Shown: piece by piece, positions 7,934 to 16,868 of the stretch
Numbering within the stretch: the first letter of the stretch is position 1
Layout: each line of letters begins with the position of its first letter
Source: Candidatus Sulfopaludibacter sp. SbA3
GTDB taxonomy: Bacteria > Acidobacteriota > Vicinamibacteria > Vicinamibacterales > UBA2999
Reading direction: 5' to 3'
Length of the DNA stretch: 64,000 nt
NCBI GenBank assembly: GCA_945903265.1
Contig: CAMDNQ010000015.1
Coordinates: 1 to 64,000, forward strand
Program-made: the position numbers and the translations under genes
The notes under the pieces: model-generated
Databases searched by the model: none
Told to the model about the DNA's origin: nothing
The model's input: only the letters and a program-made list of their open reading frames with translations

Positions 7934-9316
7934 TCAAGTCAGGAGCTGGTCGAGCGCCTCACCGACAGTCCTCACCCCAACCAGCTCGCAGCCCCCCGAC
8001 ACCGATTCGCCCGGATCGATATTTGATGCCGGCATCACGACGCGGGTGAATCCCATCTGCGCGGCCTCGCGAATGCGGAGCCCCGCCTGCGGTATCCCGC
8101 GGATTTCTCCACTGAGCCCGACTTCGCCGAACATCGCCGTCGACGCCGCAAGGCTGCGATTCCGGACGCTCGAAGCGACCGCCGCGACGATGCTCAGATC
8201 CGCCGCCGGCTCCTCGATGCTCATGCCGCCTGCAATATTGACGTAAACGTCGTCGCCCGCGAGCGAGAGACCGGCGCGCTTCTCGAGCACCGCAAGGAGC
8301 AGGGACACGCGGTTCTGATCGAACCCGATCGCCATCCTCCGGGCATTGCCGTACGTGCTGACGCTGACGAGCGCCTGCACTTCGACCAGAAGCGGGCGCG
8401 ACCCCTCGACACAGCACAGGACTGCCGATCCGGGTGTTCCCGTGGCACGTTCGGACAGAAAGAGCTTGGACGGGTTCGCCACCGGCCGCAGCCCGGTCCC
8501 GGTCATCTCGAAGACGCCCAGCTCGCTGGCCGCGCCAAAGCGGTTCTTCACGGCACGGACGACACGATGCGAGTGATGACGCTCGCCTTCGAAATAGAGG
8601 ACGGTGTCGACGACGTGTTCGAGCACCTTGGGACCGGCCAGGCTGCCGTCCTTCGTGATGTGGCCCACGAGCACGGTCGGGATGTTCTGTCCCTTGGCGG
8701 CAAAGAGAAACTGTGTCGCCGCCTCGCGGACCTGGCCGATGCTGCCGGGAGCGGACTGAAACTTGATTGAGAAGACGGTCTGGACGGAGTCGACGATCAC
8801 GAGCGATGGCTTGAGGCGCGCAATCTCCTCGAGGATGCGCTCGATGCAGGTCTCCGACAGCAGGTACAGCGGAGTGTCACCGATGCCCAGACGGTCGCCC
8901 CGGCTCTTAATCTGGTGTTCCGACTCTTCGCCGGAGGCATACAGCACCGGACCGACCTCGCGCGCAAAGTGCGCGGCCGCCTGCAGCAGCAGGGTTGACT
9001 TGCCGATGCCCGGCTCGCCCCCGAGCAGTACGAGGGATCCGGGAACGACGCCGCCGCCCAGCACCCGGTCGAATTCGTCGATACCCGTGGAGAGCCGCAC
9101 CGCGTCGGCAAGATTGACTTCGGCGTACAGCTTCGCGGACCCGCTCGCCCCGAGCTGCGAATAGCGGTTCGTCGTTCCTCCGGCCGCGGCGGGCGCCGGT
9201 TCTCCCACGCGCTCTTCGACGAGTGAATTCCACGCGCCGCACTCCGTGCACCGCCCCATCCACTTTGGCGCCTGGCACCCGCACTCCTGGCAGACGAAGA
9301 CGACTTTGGGCTTCAT
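7934..9316 (-). CDS. radA: DNA repair protein RadA
   Basis: RecA-related ATPase (Sms) that helps process recombination intermediates by branch migration. Domain order is clear: four-cysteine zinc finger (C9, C12, C23, C26), Walker A GGEPGIGKST (99-108), the RadA-specific KNRFG motif, and a Lon-protease-like C-terminal domain. Length 460 is standard. ATG 9316 overlaps the alr stop as ATGA. Confidence 0.97.
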   Translation of the reverse strand: MKPKVVFVCQECGCQAPKWMGRCTECGAWNSLVEERVGEPAPAAAGGTTNRYSQLGASGSAKLYAEVNLADAVRLSTGIDEFDRVLGGGVVPGSLVLLGGEPGIGKSTLLLQAAAHFAREVGPVLYASGEESEHQIKSRGDRLGIGDTPLYLLSETCIERILEEIARLKPSLVIVDSVQTVFSIKFQSAPGSIGQVREAATQFLFAAKGQNIPTVLVGHITKDGSLAGPKVLEHVVDTVLYFEGERHHSHRVVRAVKNRFGAASELGVFEMTGTGLRPVANPSKLFLSERATGTPGSAVLCCVEGSRPLLVEVQALVSVSTYGNARRMAIGFDQNRVSLLLAVLEKRAGLSLAGDDVYVNIAGGMSIEEPAADLSIVAAVASSVRNRSLAASTAMFGEVGLSGEIRGIPQAGLRIREAAQMGFTRVVMPASNIDPGESVSGGCELVGVRTVGEALDQLLT

Positions 9317-10425
9317 GTGTATTGCCGCTCGATCCTGGAACCAATGCGGCAGACGATCTCGTACGGGATGGTCCCGATCGCCGCCGCCATCTCGCGCACG
9401 TCAATCTGCTGCCACGGTTCGCGTCCCTGCGAGCCGATGATCACGACCTCATCGCCCGGCTGCACGTCATCGAGTCCGGTGACGTCGATCGTCATCATGT
9501 CCATCGACACGGCGCCGACAATCGGCACGCGCCGGCCGCGAACGAGCACGTGCCCTCTGCCCTCGAGCCGCAGGTCGAGGCCGTCCGCATACCCGGCCGG
9601 CACGACGGCAACCGACGCGGGCGCCTCGGACGAAAACCGGCCGCCGTACCCGACCGTCTCTCCCGGGCGCAGTCCCTTCACCCCGACCACCCGGCTCGTC
9701 AGCGACATCACCGGCTTGAGCGGAATCGTCGACGCGAGCGGCGGCGGCACGATGCCGTACATCATCAGCCCCGGACGCACCACGTCGTACCAGACGCGTG
9801 AGTCCCGCAACGTGGCAGCGCTGTTGGCGGCATGGCGCAGCACGGGGCGATCGAGTGTGGCAAGCGCCGCCTCGAAACGCGTTCGCTGCGTATCGAACAG
9901 GTCGCTCTCAGGGCTGTCTGCCGTCGCGAAATGGGTGTACACGGCGTCGAGCTGCAGGTTCGGGCTGGCGAGCAATTCGGGAAGTGTCCGCCGAAGATTG
10001 TCGTGACGGAACCCCAGCCGGTTCATGCCTGTATCGATCTTCAGGTGGTAATGACACACCGTCTTGCGCGTGGCCGCCGCGGCCTGCACCGCACGCGCTG
10101 CTGACGGGGTCGAGATCGTCGGCGTCAGTGAAAACTCGAACAGGCCGTCGAGATCGCTCACGCTCAATGCGCCAAAGACCAGGATCGGCCGCGTCACCCC
10201 GGCGCGCCGGAGCACGATCCCCTCTTCGATATCGGCGCACGCCAGCATCGTCGCGCCAGCCTGTTCGAGCGCAAGGGCCACGCGCTCCGCGCCATGCCCG
10301 TACGCGTTGGCCTTGACGACCGCGATGATGGCGGGGCCGTTCGGGCCGCCGAGAAAGTCCTGAATCGCGCGGAAGTTGGACTGCAGCGCCGCGAGGTCGA
10401 CGCGGGCGACGGTGCTGCGGATCAT
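9313..10425 (-). CDS. alr: Alanine racemase
   Basis: PLP enzyme that makes D-alanine for peptidoglycan. The PLP lysine is K38 in AVVKANAYGHG. The second catalytic residue is the tyrosine of GYGGRF around residue 259. Length 370 is normal. The start codon directly abuts the dnaB stop (TAA then ATG) and the stop overlaps radA, so dnaB-alr-radA read as one unit. Confidence 0.96.
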   Translation of the reverse strand: MIRSTVARVDLAALQSNFRAIQDFLGGPNGPAIIAVVKANAYGHGAERVALALEQAGATMLACADIEEGIVLRRAGVTRPILVFGALSVSDLDGLFEFSLTPTISTPSAARAVQAAAATRKTVCHYHLKIDTGMNRLGFRHDNLRRTLPELLASPNLQLDAVYTHFATADSPESDLFDTQRTRFEAALATLDRPVLRHAANSAATLRDSRVWYDVVRPGLMMYGIVPPPLASTIPLKPVMSLTSRVVGVKGLRPGETVGYGGRFSSEAPASVAVVPAGYADGLDLRLEGRGHVLVRGRRVPIVGAVSMDMMTIDVTGLDDVQPGDEVVIIGSQGREPWQQIDVREMAAAIGTIPYEIVCRIGSRIERQYT

Positions 10426-11775
10426 TTACGCGCGGGCGGCAAGGTTCGCGAATCGCGTCTGCTCGCGCAGGAATGCCAGTCTGACCACGCCGGTCGGGCC
10501 GTTGCGCTGCTTGGCCAGGATCAATTCCGCGGTGCCCGCATCGGGATGGTTGGGGTCGCGGTTATACGCATCCTCGCGGTAGATCAGGATGACGACGTCG
10601 GCGTCCTGTTCGAGCGCTCCCGATTCGCGGAGGTCCGACAGCTGCGGCCGGTGATCCGCGCGGGCTTCCGGCGCACGACTGAGCTGCGAGAGGACGACAA
10701 TCGGCACGTTCAGTTCCTTGGCAAGCCCCTTGAGCGACCGTGAAATCGACGCCAGTTCGAGCGTGCGGTTCTCGAAGCGGCCCCTGCCCGTCATCAACTG
10801 GATGTAATCGATCACGATCAGGTTCAGGCCGTGCTCGGATTTCAGCCGGCGGGACTTCGCCCGCATCTCGAGCACACCGACACCCGCCGTGTCGTCGATA
10901 TGCATCCGCATGGCGTTGAGCGCCTCGAGGGCGTGCGAGATGCGGCCGTAGTCCTTCTGTCCGATCGCACCTGTCATCAGGCGGTGGCTGTCGATCTGCG
11001 CCTCGGATGTCAGGAGGCGCAGGAACAGCGACTCCTTCGACATTTCCAGGCTGAAGACGCCCACCGTATGGTCGGGTTGCAGCGCGACATACTGCGCGAT
11101 GTTGAGCGCAAGACTCGTCTTTCCCATCGAGGGACGCGCGGCAACGATGATCAGGTCGCCGCCCTGAAATCCCCTCGTCATTTCGTCAAGATCGGCGAAC
11201 CCGGTCGGCACACCGGTAATCAGCCGTTTCTGTTCGAACAACAGCTCGATCTTCGGGTAGCTCTCCCGGACGAGATCGGCCATCGATATGAAACCGGCCT
11301 TCAAGCGGTCCTCCGCGACCGCGAAGATGGCGGATTCCGCCGCGTCGAGAATGAGATCCGACTCCTCTTCCGCCCCGTACGCGTTGCTGAGAATCTTGTT
11401 CGCCGCGAAGATCAGGTTCCGCAGCGTCGCCTTTTCCTTGACGATGCGCGCGTAGAATTCGACGTTGGTCGCGCGCGGCACGCCGTCGGAGAGCGACGCG
11501 ACGTACGCCGGCCCGCCCACGTCGTCCAGCTCGCCGTTCCGCGCGAGCTCCTCTTTCAGCGTGACGAAGTCGATCGCCTGATTGCGCTCGTTGAGCACCA
11601 CCATCTTGTCGAAGATGCGTCGATGCGCGTCGCGATAGAAATCGGCGGCGTCAATGACCTCCGCCGCAAGGTTGAAGGCGTCGTTGTGGATGAGGATCGC
11701 GCCGAGTACCGATCGCTCGGCTTCGAGATTGTGCGGAAGCGAGCGCTCCGCAGCAGCAACAGCAGTTTCAGCCAT
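10426..11775 (-). CDS. dnaB: Replicative DNA helicase DnaB
   Basis: Hexameric helicase of the replication fork. The N-terminal DnaG-interacting domain (about 12-115) is followed by the RecA-like ATPase with Walker A ARPSMGKT (213-220) and VIDYIQLM as Walker B. Length 449 is typical and no intein is present. It is the first gene of the dnaB-alr-radA unit and is divergent from the MFS gene across a 74-base gap, in which TAAAAT at 11810-11805 is a possible -10. Confidence 0.97.
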   Translation of the reverse strand: MAETAVAAAERSLPHNLEAERSVLGAILIHNDAFNLAAEVIDAADFYRDAHRRIFDKMVVLNERNQAIDFVTLKEELARNGELDDVGGPAYVASLSDGVPRATNVEFYARIVKEKATLRNLIFAANKILSNAYGAEEESDLILDAAESAIFAVAEDRLKAGFISMADLVRESYPKIELLFEQKRLITGVPTGFADLDEMTRGFQGGDLIIVAARPSMGKTSLALNIAQYVALQPDHTVGVFSLEMSKESLFLRLLTSEAQIDSHRLMTGAIGQKDYGRISHALEALNAMRMHIDDTAGVGVLEMRAKSRRLKSEHGLNLIVIDYIQLMTGRGRFENRTLELASISRSLKGLAKELNVPIVVLSQLSRAPEARADHRPQLSDLRESGALEQDADVVILIYREDAYNRDPNHPDAGTAELILAKQRNGPTGVVRLAFLREQTRFANLAARA

Positions 11776-11807
11776 GTGTGGAAGGGGATGCGGTGAAAGG
11801 ATTGGAT

Positions 11808-11838
11808 TTTACACCCCGCGCGGCCCGCGCGATATAGT
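11808..11838 (+). promoter_or_regulatory. Possible promoter for the MFS gene, near-leaderless
   Basis: TTTACA (11808-11813) and TATAGT (11833-11838) are separated by a long 19-base GC-rich spacer containing a CGCGCGG/CCGCGCG inverted repeat. Transcription would start about five bases before ATG 11850, which has no ribosome binding site. The long, symmetric spacer is the geometry used by MerR-type regulators, but no such regulator is nearby. Confidence 0.3.
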
Positions 11839-11849
11839 CACGGCGCCCG

Positions 11850-13097
11850 ATGTTCCCCTGGTATCGCACGATTACGCCCGATCAATGGCGCGTCCTCGCC
11901 GCCGCGAAGTTAGGGTGGATGCTCGATGCGATGGATTTCATGCTCTACGCCATGGCCATCGGGCAGCTGCGTACGTATTTCGGCTTCAACGACGCCACGG
12001 CGGGGCTTCTCGGGACGGTCACGCTGGTCATGTCCGGCGTGGGCGGCGTGCTGTTCGGCTATCTGGCCGATCGTTTCGGGCGCACGCGCGCGCTCATGGG
12101 CACGATCCTCGTCTTCTCCTTCGCATCGCTCGGCGCCTCCACGTCGCAGAGCATCCTGCAGCTGCTGCTCTGGCGCGCTCTCCTCGGCATCGGGATGGGC
12201 GGCGAGTGGGCATCCGGTGCGGTGCTGATCAGCGAAACCTGGCCGGCGGCGCACCGCAACAAGGCTGTGAGCATCATGCAGTCCGGCTGGGCGATTGGCT
12301 ACATCACCGCCGCCCTGATGGCGGCGCTCATCCTGGGCGCGCCGGGCGCGGGGCCCGAGGCGTGGCGGTGGCTCTTTGTGGTGGGGGTGCTGCCGGCGTT
12401 CTTCACCCTGTGGATCCGGCGCCGGGTACCCGAGCCGGCCGCATGGAAACAGGGCGGCGCGAAAGCCACCGGGGTCAACCCATTCCGGGTCATCTTCGGG
12501 CGCCGGCTTCTCTCGCGAACGCTGCTCATCACGCTGCTCGGTGCGTCGGCGCAGTTCGCGTACTGGGGCGTCTTCTTCTGGCTGCCCGCGTTTCTCGCGC
12601 GGCCGATCGACCAGGGCGGCGCGGGCATGGGCGTCGTGGGGTCGCTCGGCTGGATTATCCCTGTCCAGATCGGCGCGTACTTCGGCTATCTCACCTTCGG
12701 CTTCATCGCCGATCGGTTCGGCAGGCGGCCGACATTCGTGTTCTTCATGGTCGCGGCCGCGGCGCTCGTCCTGATCTACGGCCAGATGGCGCGTAGCCCG
12801 ATGGTGCTGCTGGTTCTGGGGCCCGTACTCGGGTACTTCGGGCACGGCTACTTCAGCCTGTTTGGCAGCTTCGTCGCGGAGCTGTTTCCCACATCGGTCC
12901 GCGCGACAGGCCAGGGCACGAGCTACAACATCGGACGGATGGCGGGCGCGATCGCGCCGTATACGATTGGCGCCGTGGCGACGCTGCCAGGAATCGGGAT
13001 CGGCCTGGCGCTCGGCCTGACGTCAGCGTTCTTTCTGCTGGCGGCGTGCCTGATTTTCACGCTGCCTGACCGGAGCGGCCAGGAGCTCGAAGCGTGA
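11850..13097 (+). CDS. MFS transporter, aromatic-acid/sialate:H+ symporter type
   Basis: 415-residue, 12-helix major facilitator. Acidic residues D26 and D29 in the first helix (GWMLDAMDF), the loop motif GYLADRFGR after helix 2 and FIADRFGRRP after helix 8 match the AAHS/shikimate and sialic acid branch. The substrate cannot be read from sequence; an organic acid is likely. No ribosome binding site precedes the ATG. The stop is one base from the stop of the convergent methyltransferase, within GCGTGA-A-TCACGC, a small symmetric sequence. Confidence 0.88.
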   Translation: MFPWYRTITPDQWRVLAAAKLGWMLDAMDFMLYAMAIGQLRTYFGFNDATAGLLGTVTLVMSGVGGVLFGYLADRFGRTRALMGTILVFSFASLGASTSQSILQLLLWRALLGIGMGGEWASGAVLISETWPAAHRNKAVSIMQSGWAIGYITAALMAALILGAPGAGPEAWRWLFVVGVLPAFFTLWIRRRVPEPAAWKQGGAKATGVNPFRVIFGRRLLSRTLLITLLGASAQFAYWGVFFWLPAFLARPIDQGGAGMGVVGSLGWIIPVQIGAYFGYLTFGFIADRFGRRPTFVFFMVAAAALVLIYGQMARSPMVLLVLGPVLGYFGHGYFSLFGSFVAELFPTSVRATGQGTSYNIGRMAGAIAPYTIGAVATLPGIGIGLALGLTSAFFLLAACLIFTLPDRSGQELEA

Positions 13098-13098
13098 A

Positions 13099-13782
13099 TC
13101 ACGCGATGCCGCGCTGCTCCTGAAGCTGCCGCTCGATTCCTGCGCTCCAGCAGGCAATCCCGCCGGTGAAGTCGTCGGTGGTCGCAATCGCATCGAGAGG
13201 CAGCTCCTGCTCCAGGAACACCCGAACGTCCAGGTACTTCTCTTTGGGGTTGGCATCGTGCCAGCAGATGGCTCCCGATTCGCTGAGAATCTTTCCCGCG
13301 AGCACCGTGTCCTGCGCGACGCCGCTCCGCGAGTGATCTCCGTCAACGAACACCAGATCGAAGCAGCCGAATTGCTCGACCAGATCACTGGCCACGAGCT
13401 CATGCGAATTCCCGTAGAGCTGCGTATACCGGTTGCGCCGGCCGGCGTGCACGCGATACCCGATCTTCTCCCTGGCGAGGTCGGAGTTGTTGGAGCACGG
13501 ACCCGTCAGCTGCGACTCGGGATTGATATACGCGATCGACACCACGGTGCAGGCGGGCAGGAGCTCAAGGAAGAAGTCCGACGTCACTCCGAGATAGGTG
13601 CCGATCTCGAAGATTCGTCGCGGCTGCACATGTAGTGCGATGGCGGCCAGCGCCTCGTAGTCCCGCTCGTGCGTCATCCCCTTGGCTCGCTCACCGGCGG
13701 CGCCTGCTCTTCGGCGAACCAGATCGCGCGCTGGACCCTCGAGCCCGAAGAAGTCGGCAAATGACTCGATCCTCGTGAGCAC
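13099..13782 (-). CDS. Class I SAM-dependent methyltransferase (Methyltransf_24 type)
   Basis: 227 residues. Motif I is IFEIGTYLGVTS and the acidic strand is DLVFVDGDHSR, the arrangement of the Methyltransf_24 family, which often acts on sugars or small secondary metabolites. The substrate is unknown. It is 15 bases downstream of the PH-domain gene on the same strand. The start is the first in-frame ATG and matches the end of the open frame. Confidence 0.82.
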   Translation of the reverse strand: MLTRIESFADFFGLEGPARDLVRRRAGAAGERAKGMTHERDYEALAAIALHVQPRRIFEIGTYLGVTSDFFLELLPACTVVSIAYINPESQLTGPCSNNSDLAREKIGYRVHAGRRNRYTQLYGNSHELVASDLVEQFGCFDLVFVDGDHSRSGVAQDTVLAGKILSESGAICWHDANPKEKYLDVRVFLEQELPLDAIATTDDFTGGIACWSAGIERQLQEQRGIA

Positions 13783-13797
13783 GTGCGATCCTCCAGA

Positions 13798-14232
13798 TCA
13801 GGCGATCAGGCTCTGGATCTTCCGGCGGAATTCCAGCGGCGCGGCGATGTTGTGGAACACTTCGCGCACCCCGCCGGTGCCGCTCAACGTAATCGATCCG
13901 TAGTCGAAGATCCGGCCGAGGATCGACTGTTCCACCTGAATCGATTCCACCTGCCGCAGCAGCAGCTCGAGCGTTCGCCGCCGAATCAGTCCCACCTTGA
14001 TGATGACGCGCTTGCTCGTCACACCGAATTCCGACGTCGACTTCGCGATGAAGGGGGGAATCGCCAGGACCACGGCGAGGCCGAACGCGATCGCTCCCGC
14101 CAGCGGCTCGATCCACAAGAGTGCGACGCCGGCGATGCCGGCCAGGATCGCCTGCCAGTACACCAGCCAGTGCAGCGAGGCGCGGTGCACGACCGTCTCG
14201 TCGGCCAGCAGGTTCGATTCGATATAGGCCAT
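13798..14232 (-). CDS. PH-domain membrane protein (bPH_2/DUF304)
   Basis: 144 residues. Two hydrophobic segments (about 24-45 and 47-63) are followed by a bacterial pleckstrin-homology domain: SEFGVTSKRVIIKVGLIRRR and QVESIQVEQSILGRIFDYG are characteristic. Such proteins (YdbS/YdbT type) are small membrane proteins of unknown biochemical role. The 40-base gap to the next upstream gene contains a perfect palindrome. Confidence 0.85.
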   Translation of the reverse strand: MAYIESNLLADETVVHRASLHWLVYWQAILAGIAGVALLWIEPLAGAIAFGLAVVLAIPPFIAKSTSEFGVTSKRVIIKVGLIRRRTLELLLRQVESIQVEQSILGRIFDYGSITLSGTGGVREVFHNIAAPLEFRRKIQSLIA

Positions 14233-14251
14233 TTGGACGTTCTGATGTAGC

Positions 14252-14271
14252 GCGCAGGCTTAAGCCTGCGC
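14252..14271. repeat. Perfect 20-base palindrome with GTAG/CTAC flanks
   Basis: GCGCAGGCTT followed by its exact complement, embedded in GTAG...CCCTAC. The right flank supplies the stop codon of the downstream-strand SDR gene (TAG at 14275-14273). Form and flanks match the mobile-looking GC-rich palindromes found elsewhere in this window (25533-25618). Confidence 0.7.
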
Positions 14272-14272
14272 C

Positions 14273-14863
14273 CTACGTCGGGTCGTAAACCTGTCCGGTC
14301 TCGGTGCCTTCCACGCTGCGCACGTAGTACTCCGCCACCTTCGCCACAGGAATACCGCCTGGCGGCCGCCCCATTTTCTGCAGCGTCTCGGTGATCCAGG
14401 GCGGGCTGACGACATTGATACGGATGCCGCGGGGCGCTTCGATCGCGGCCGCGCGGCCGAACCCTTCGAGCGCCGAGTTGACGAGACTGACGGCCGACGA
14501 GCCGGGCGCAGGATTCCGCGAGAGGTACCCGGCCGTGATGGTGATCGATCCGCCGTCGGCGACTGACGGCAATCCGAGCCGGATCGCGTTCACTTGTCCC
14601 ATCAGTTTGTTGCGGAGGCTCAACTCGAAATCCGGATCGGCGAGTTGGTCGAGCGGCTTCCAGGCCGCCTTGCCCGCGGCGCTGACGACGGCGTCCACCT
14701 GTCCGATGCGGGCGAAAAGCTCGCGCAGCGAGGCCGGATCGGAGATATCGACCGGCTCTGCCGCCTTCGAGTGGCTCGCAAGCACAAGGTCGTGCTTGTC
14801 TTTCAGTGCCGCAGCCACCGCGGACCCGATCGTGCCGGTGGCCCCAATAATCAGAATTCGCAT
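14273..14863 (-). CDS. Atypical short-chain dehydrogenase/reductase lacking YxxxK
   Basis: 196 residues. The Rossmann motif GATGTIG (7-13) is intact and the fold reads as SDR throughout. The position normally holding YxxxK reads A-V-S-L-V-N (in SSAVSLVNSALEGF), so catalytic Tyr and Lys are absent. A similar loss is known in the Lin1944-like SDR subgroup. It may bind NAD(P) without classical dehydrogenase chemistry. Its stop codon lies inside the flank of a palindromic repeat. Confidence 0.85.
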   Translation of the reverse strand: MRILIIGATGTIGSAVAAALKDKHDLVLASHSKAAEPVDISDPASLRELFARIGQVDAVVSAAGKAAWKPLDQLADPDFELSLRNKLMGQVNAIRLGLPSVADGGSITITAGYLSRNPAPGSSAVSLVNSALEGFGRAAAIEAPRGIRINVVSPPWITETLQKMGRPPGGIPVAKVAEYYVRSVEGTETGQVYDPT

Positions 14864-14890
14864 CGTTCCCCTATATACGTGTCGTGACGA

Positions 14891-15244
14891 TCAGAGACTT
14901 ACGATGATCTTGAAGCCGCCGTACGCCATGCGCTTCATGTCGAACGGCATCGGGCCCTTTATCGAGTTCATCCGGGGATCTTTCATAACGTTCGCGTTCA
15001 CGCGATCGCGATGCGCGCGCGACTTGTACACAATCCACGAAAAGACCACGGTTTCGCCCGCCTTGGCTTTCGTCAACCGGGGGAACGGCATCCCCATCTT
15101 CGTCTTCAAGTCGTCGCCGGCACATTCCCGGTACTCGAGCGCTCCGTGCTTCATCCAGACTTTTCCGGCCGTGCGCGACATGCGCGTGTACGCCGCGAGA
15201 TTCTTCTTTGGAACCGCCAGCACGAATCCATCTACATACGCCAT
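14891..15244 (-). CDS. DUF1428 family protein
   Basis: 117 residues beginning MAYVDGFVLAVPKKN, with the family-typical KMGMPFPRL and VVFSWIVYKSRAHRD. It has the alpha/beta-barrel dimer look of YbaA-like proteins; the function is unknown. ATG 15244 is chosen because GGAGA lies seven bases upstream and because the protein then starts as the family does. The open frame further upstream belongs to the opposite frame of the SMP-30 gene. Confidence 0.88.
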   Translation of the reverse strand: MAYVDGFVLAVPKKNLAAYTRMSRTAGKVWMKHGALEYRECAGDDLKTKMGMPFPRLTKAKAGETVVFSWIVYKSRAHRDRVNANVMKDPRMNSIKGPMPFDMKRMAYGGFKIIVSL

Positions 15245-15264
15245 TGCCTGTCTCCGTGATTCCG

Positions 15265-16851
15265 TTACTTGACGCGCCCGCCAAACCCCCTGGCGAGCAT
15301 CGGCATCCGCAGCAGTGTGCCGCCGCCGGCCACGTACAACGTCTTCTTGTCCGCGCCACCGAACGTCAGGTTCTGGCAGCGGCGCGTGATGCACCAGACC
15401 GGAATGACGCCCAGATGCTGGCCGGCCGGATCGATCACTTCGATGCCGGCTTCGGTCAGCGCGTACACGCGTCCCTGGTCATCGATGACGAGGCCGTCAG
15501 GGTTCGCGACAGGCGGCGCGGTCGCGGGAATCGTGCGGTCGCGACCCACGAAGGTGGCAAAGACCCGCTTGTTTGCCAGGCGGCCGTCGGGGCTCACGTC
15601 GAATGCGTAAGCATGAATGCCGCCTGTGTCGTTGACGTACAGCGTCTTCTCGTCGCGGCTCAACATGACGCCGTTCGGGCGCGCGATATCATCCGCCACC
15701 CGAATCGGGGCTCCGCCGGGCGGCACGTAGTACACGGCCGGGTCCATGCCTCCGGCCGGAGTTGGCCTCGGCCCGAGGTCGGAGAAGTACACCCCGCCTC
15801 TCGCATCGGAGACGACATCGTTCGGCCTGCCGAACCGGCGGCCCTCGAAATCGTCGGCGACGACCTTTTCCTGGCCGGCCGGCCAGACAATCCGCGGCCC
15901 CCTGAATCCTTCCTGCGTCTGCAGGGAGACCAGCCGCCCCTGGCGATCGAGCGTCATGCCAAGCGGTCCATGAAGCTCACCAATGAACGTCGTGACCTGG
16001 CCATCGGCGCCCAGTCGAACAATCCGGTTGTTCGCCGACTCGGTGAAGATCAAACCAATCTCGGGAACCCAGAGCGGGTCATCGGCTGCGCGGAGGCCGC
16101 GGACCACGATCTCCGGGATTGTCCCGCCCGCGATGACTCCAGCGATCGCCGCCGCGGGCGTCAGGACGACGGTATTGGCGACATTGGCCGGCGTCTGCGC
16201 GGCGGCAAGGGACGCACCCAGCGCGGTGGCGAGAATGCACGCGGCGACTCTACGCATGACCCACGTGGTCATACATCGCTGATTCTGCACGATGGTTGTC
16301 TTCAACGGGTCCACCAGTTCCCCTCCGAGGTCACGAGTCAGATCGGTCAGCAGCTTCGCATCCACGAGGTACCGCTCGGATCCGTCCGGCAGCAGGTGGC
16401 GGCGTCCGGAGACGGGCGTGACCTGATGCTCCATGCCAATCGAGGAGGCGAGGCGGCAGAAGAACAGGCCGCCCCGCTTCAAGACCTTCCAGCTGCCCTG
16501 CAGCATCCCCATGAACTGCTCGTCGTCACGCGCGAAATGCAGCACCGCGCTGCTGAGCACGACATCCGCAAACCCTTCCGGGAATGAGATCTGCTCAATC
16601 GCCTCCGCTCGGAAGTTGTCGGTCGGCAGGTGCGGTGCCAGCTGCGCCGCCAGCTGCTGGACATACTGAATCGCGAGCGGATCCGCGTCTATCCCGAACA
16701 CCTCGCAGCCCGACTGAAGGAGGTACACCAGGTTGCGACCCCCTCCGCACCCAGCGTCGAGAACACGCATCCCCGGAGCGATGCGGCCTCGTAGCAGCTG
16801 ATCGAACACATAGATGTCGATCTCGCCAAAGCGATCGCGAAGATCAGACAC
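15265..16851 (-). CDS. In-frame fusion: SAM methyltransferase + signal peptide + SMP-30/gluconolactonase-like domain
   Basis: One uninterrupted 528-codon frame from GTG 16851. Residues 1-198 form a class I methyltransferase (VLDAGCGGGRN at 30-40, VVLSSAVLHFAR) that looks complete to its C-terminus. Directly in frame follows MRRVAACILATALGASLAAAQ, a textbook signal peptide, then an SMP-30/gluconolactonase-type beta-propeller (PNDVVSDARGGVYFSD, PNGVMLSRDEKTLYVND, NPDGLVIDDQGRVYALTE). A cytoplasmic enzyme joined to an exported one is unexpected. ATG 16257 (residue 199) or ATG 16272 (194) could start the lactonase as a separate protein. Neither has a strong ribosome binding site. Confidence 0.85.
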   Translation of the reverse strand: MSDLRDRFGEIDIYVFDQLLRGRIAPGMRVLDAGCGGGRNLVYLLQSGCEVFGIDADPLAIQYVQQLAAQLAPHLPTDNFRAEAIEQISFPEGFADVVLSSAVLHFARDDEQFMGMLQGSWKVLKRGGLFFCRLASSIGMEHQVTPVSGRRHLLPDGSERYLVDAKLLTDLTRDLGGELVDPLKTTIVQNQRCMTTWVMRRVAACILATALGASLAAAQTPANVANTVVLTPAAAIAGVIAGGTIPEIVVRGLRAADDPLWVPEIGLIFTESANNRIVRLGADGQVTTFIGELHGPLGMTLDRQGRLVSLQTQEGFRGPRIVWPAGQEKVVADDFEGRRFGRPNDVVSDARGGVYFSDLGPRPTPAGGMDPAVYYVPPGGAPIRVADDIARPNGVMLSRDEKTLYVNDTGGIHAYAFDVSPDGRLANKRVFATFVGRDRTIPATAPPVANPDGLVIDDQGRVYALTEAGIEVIDPAGQHLGVIPVWCITRRCQNLTFGGADKKTLYVAGGGTLLRMPMLARGFGGRVK

Positions 16852-16868
16852 GCCCGCCCGCGGACGGC

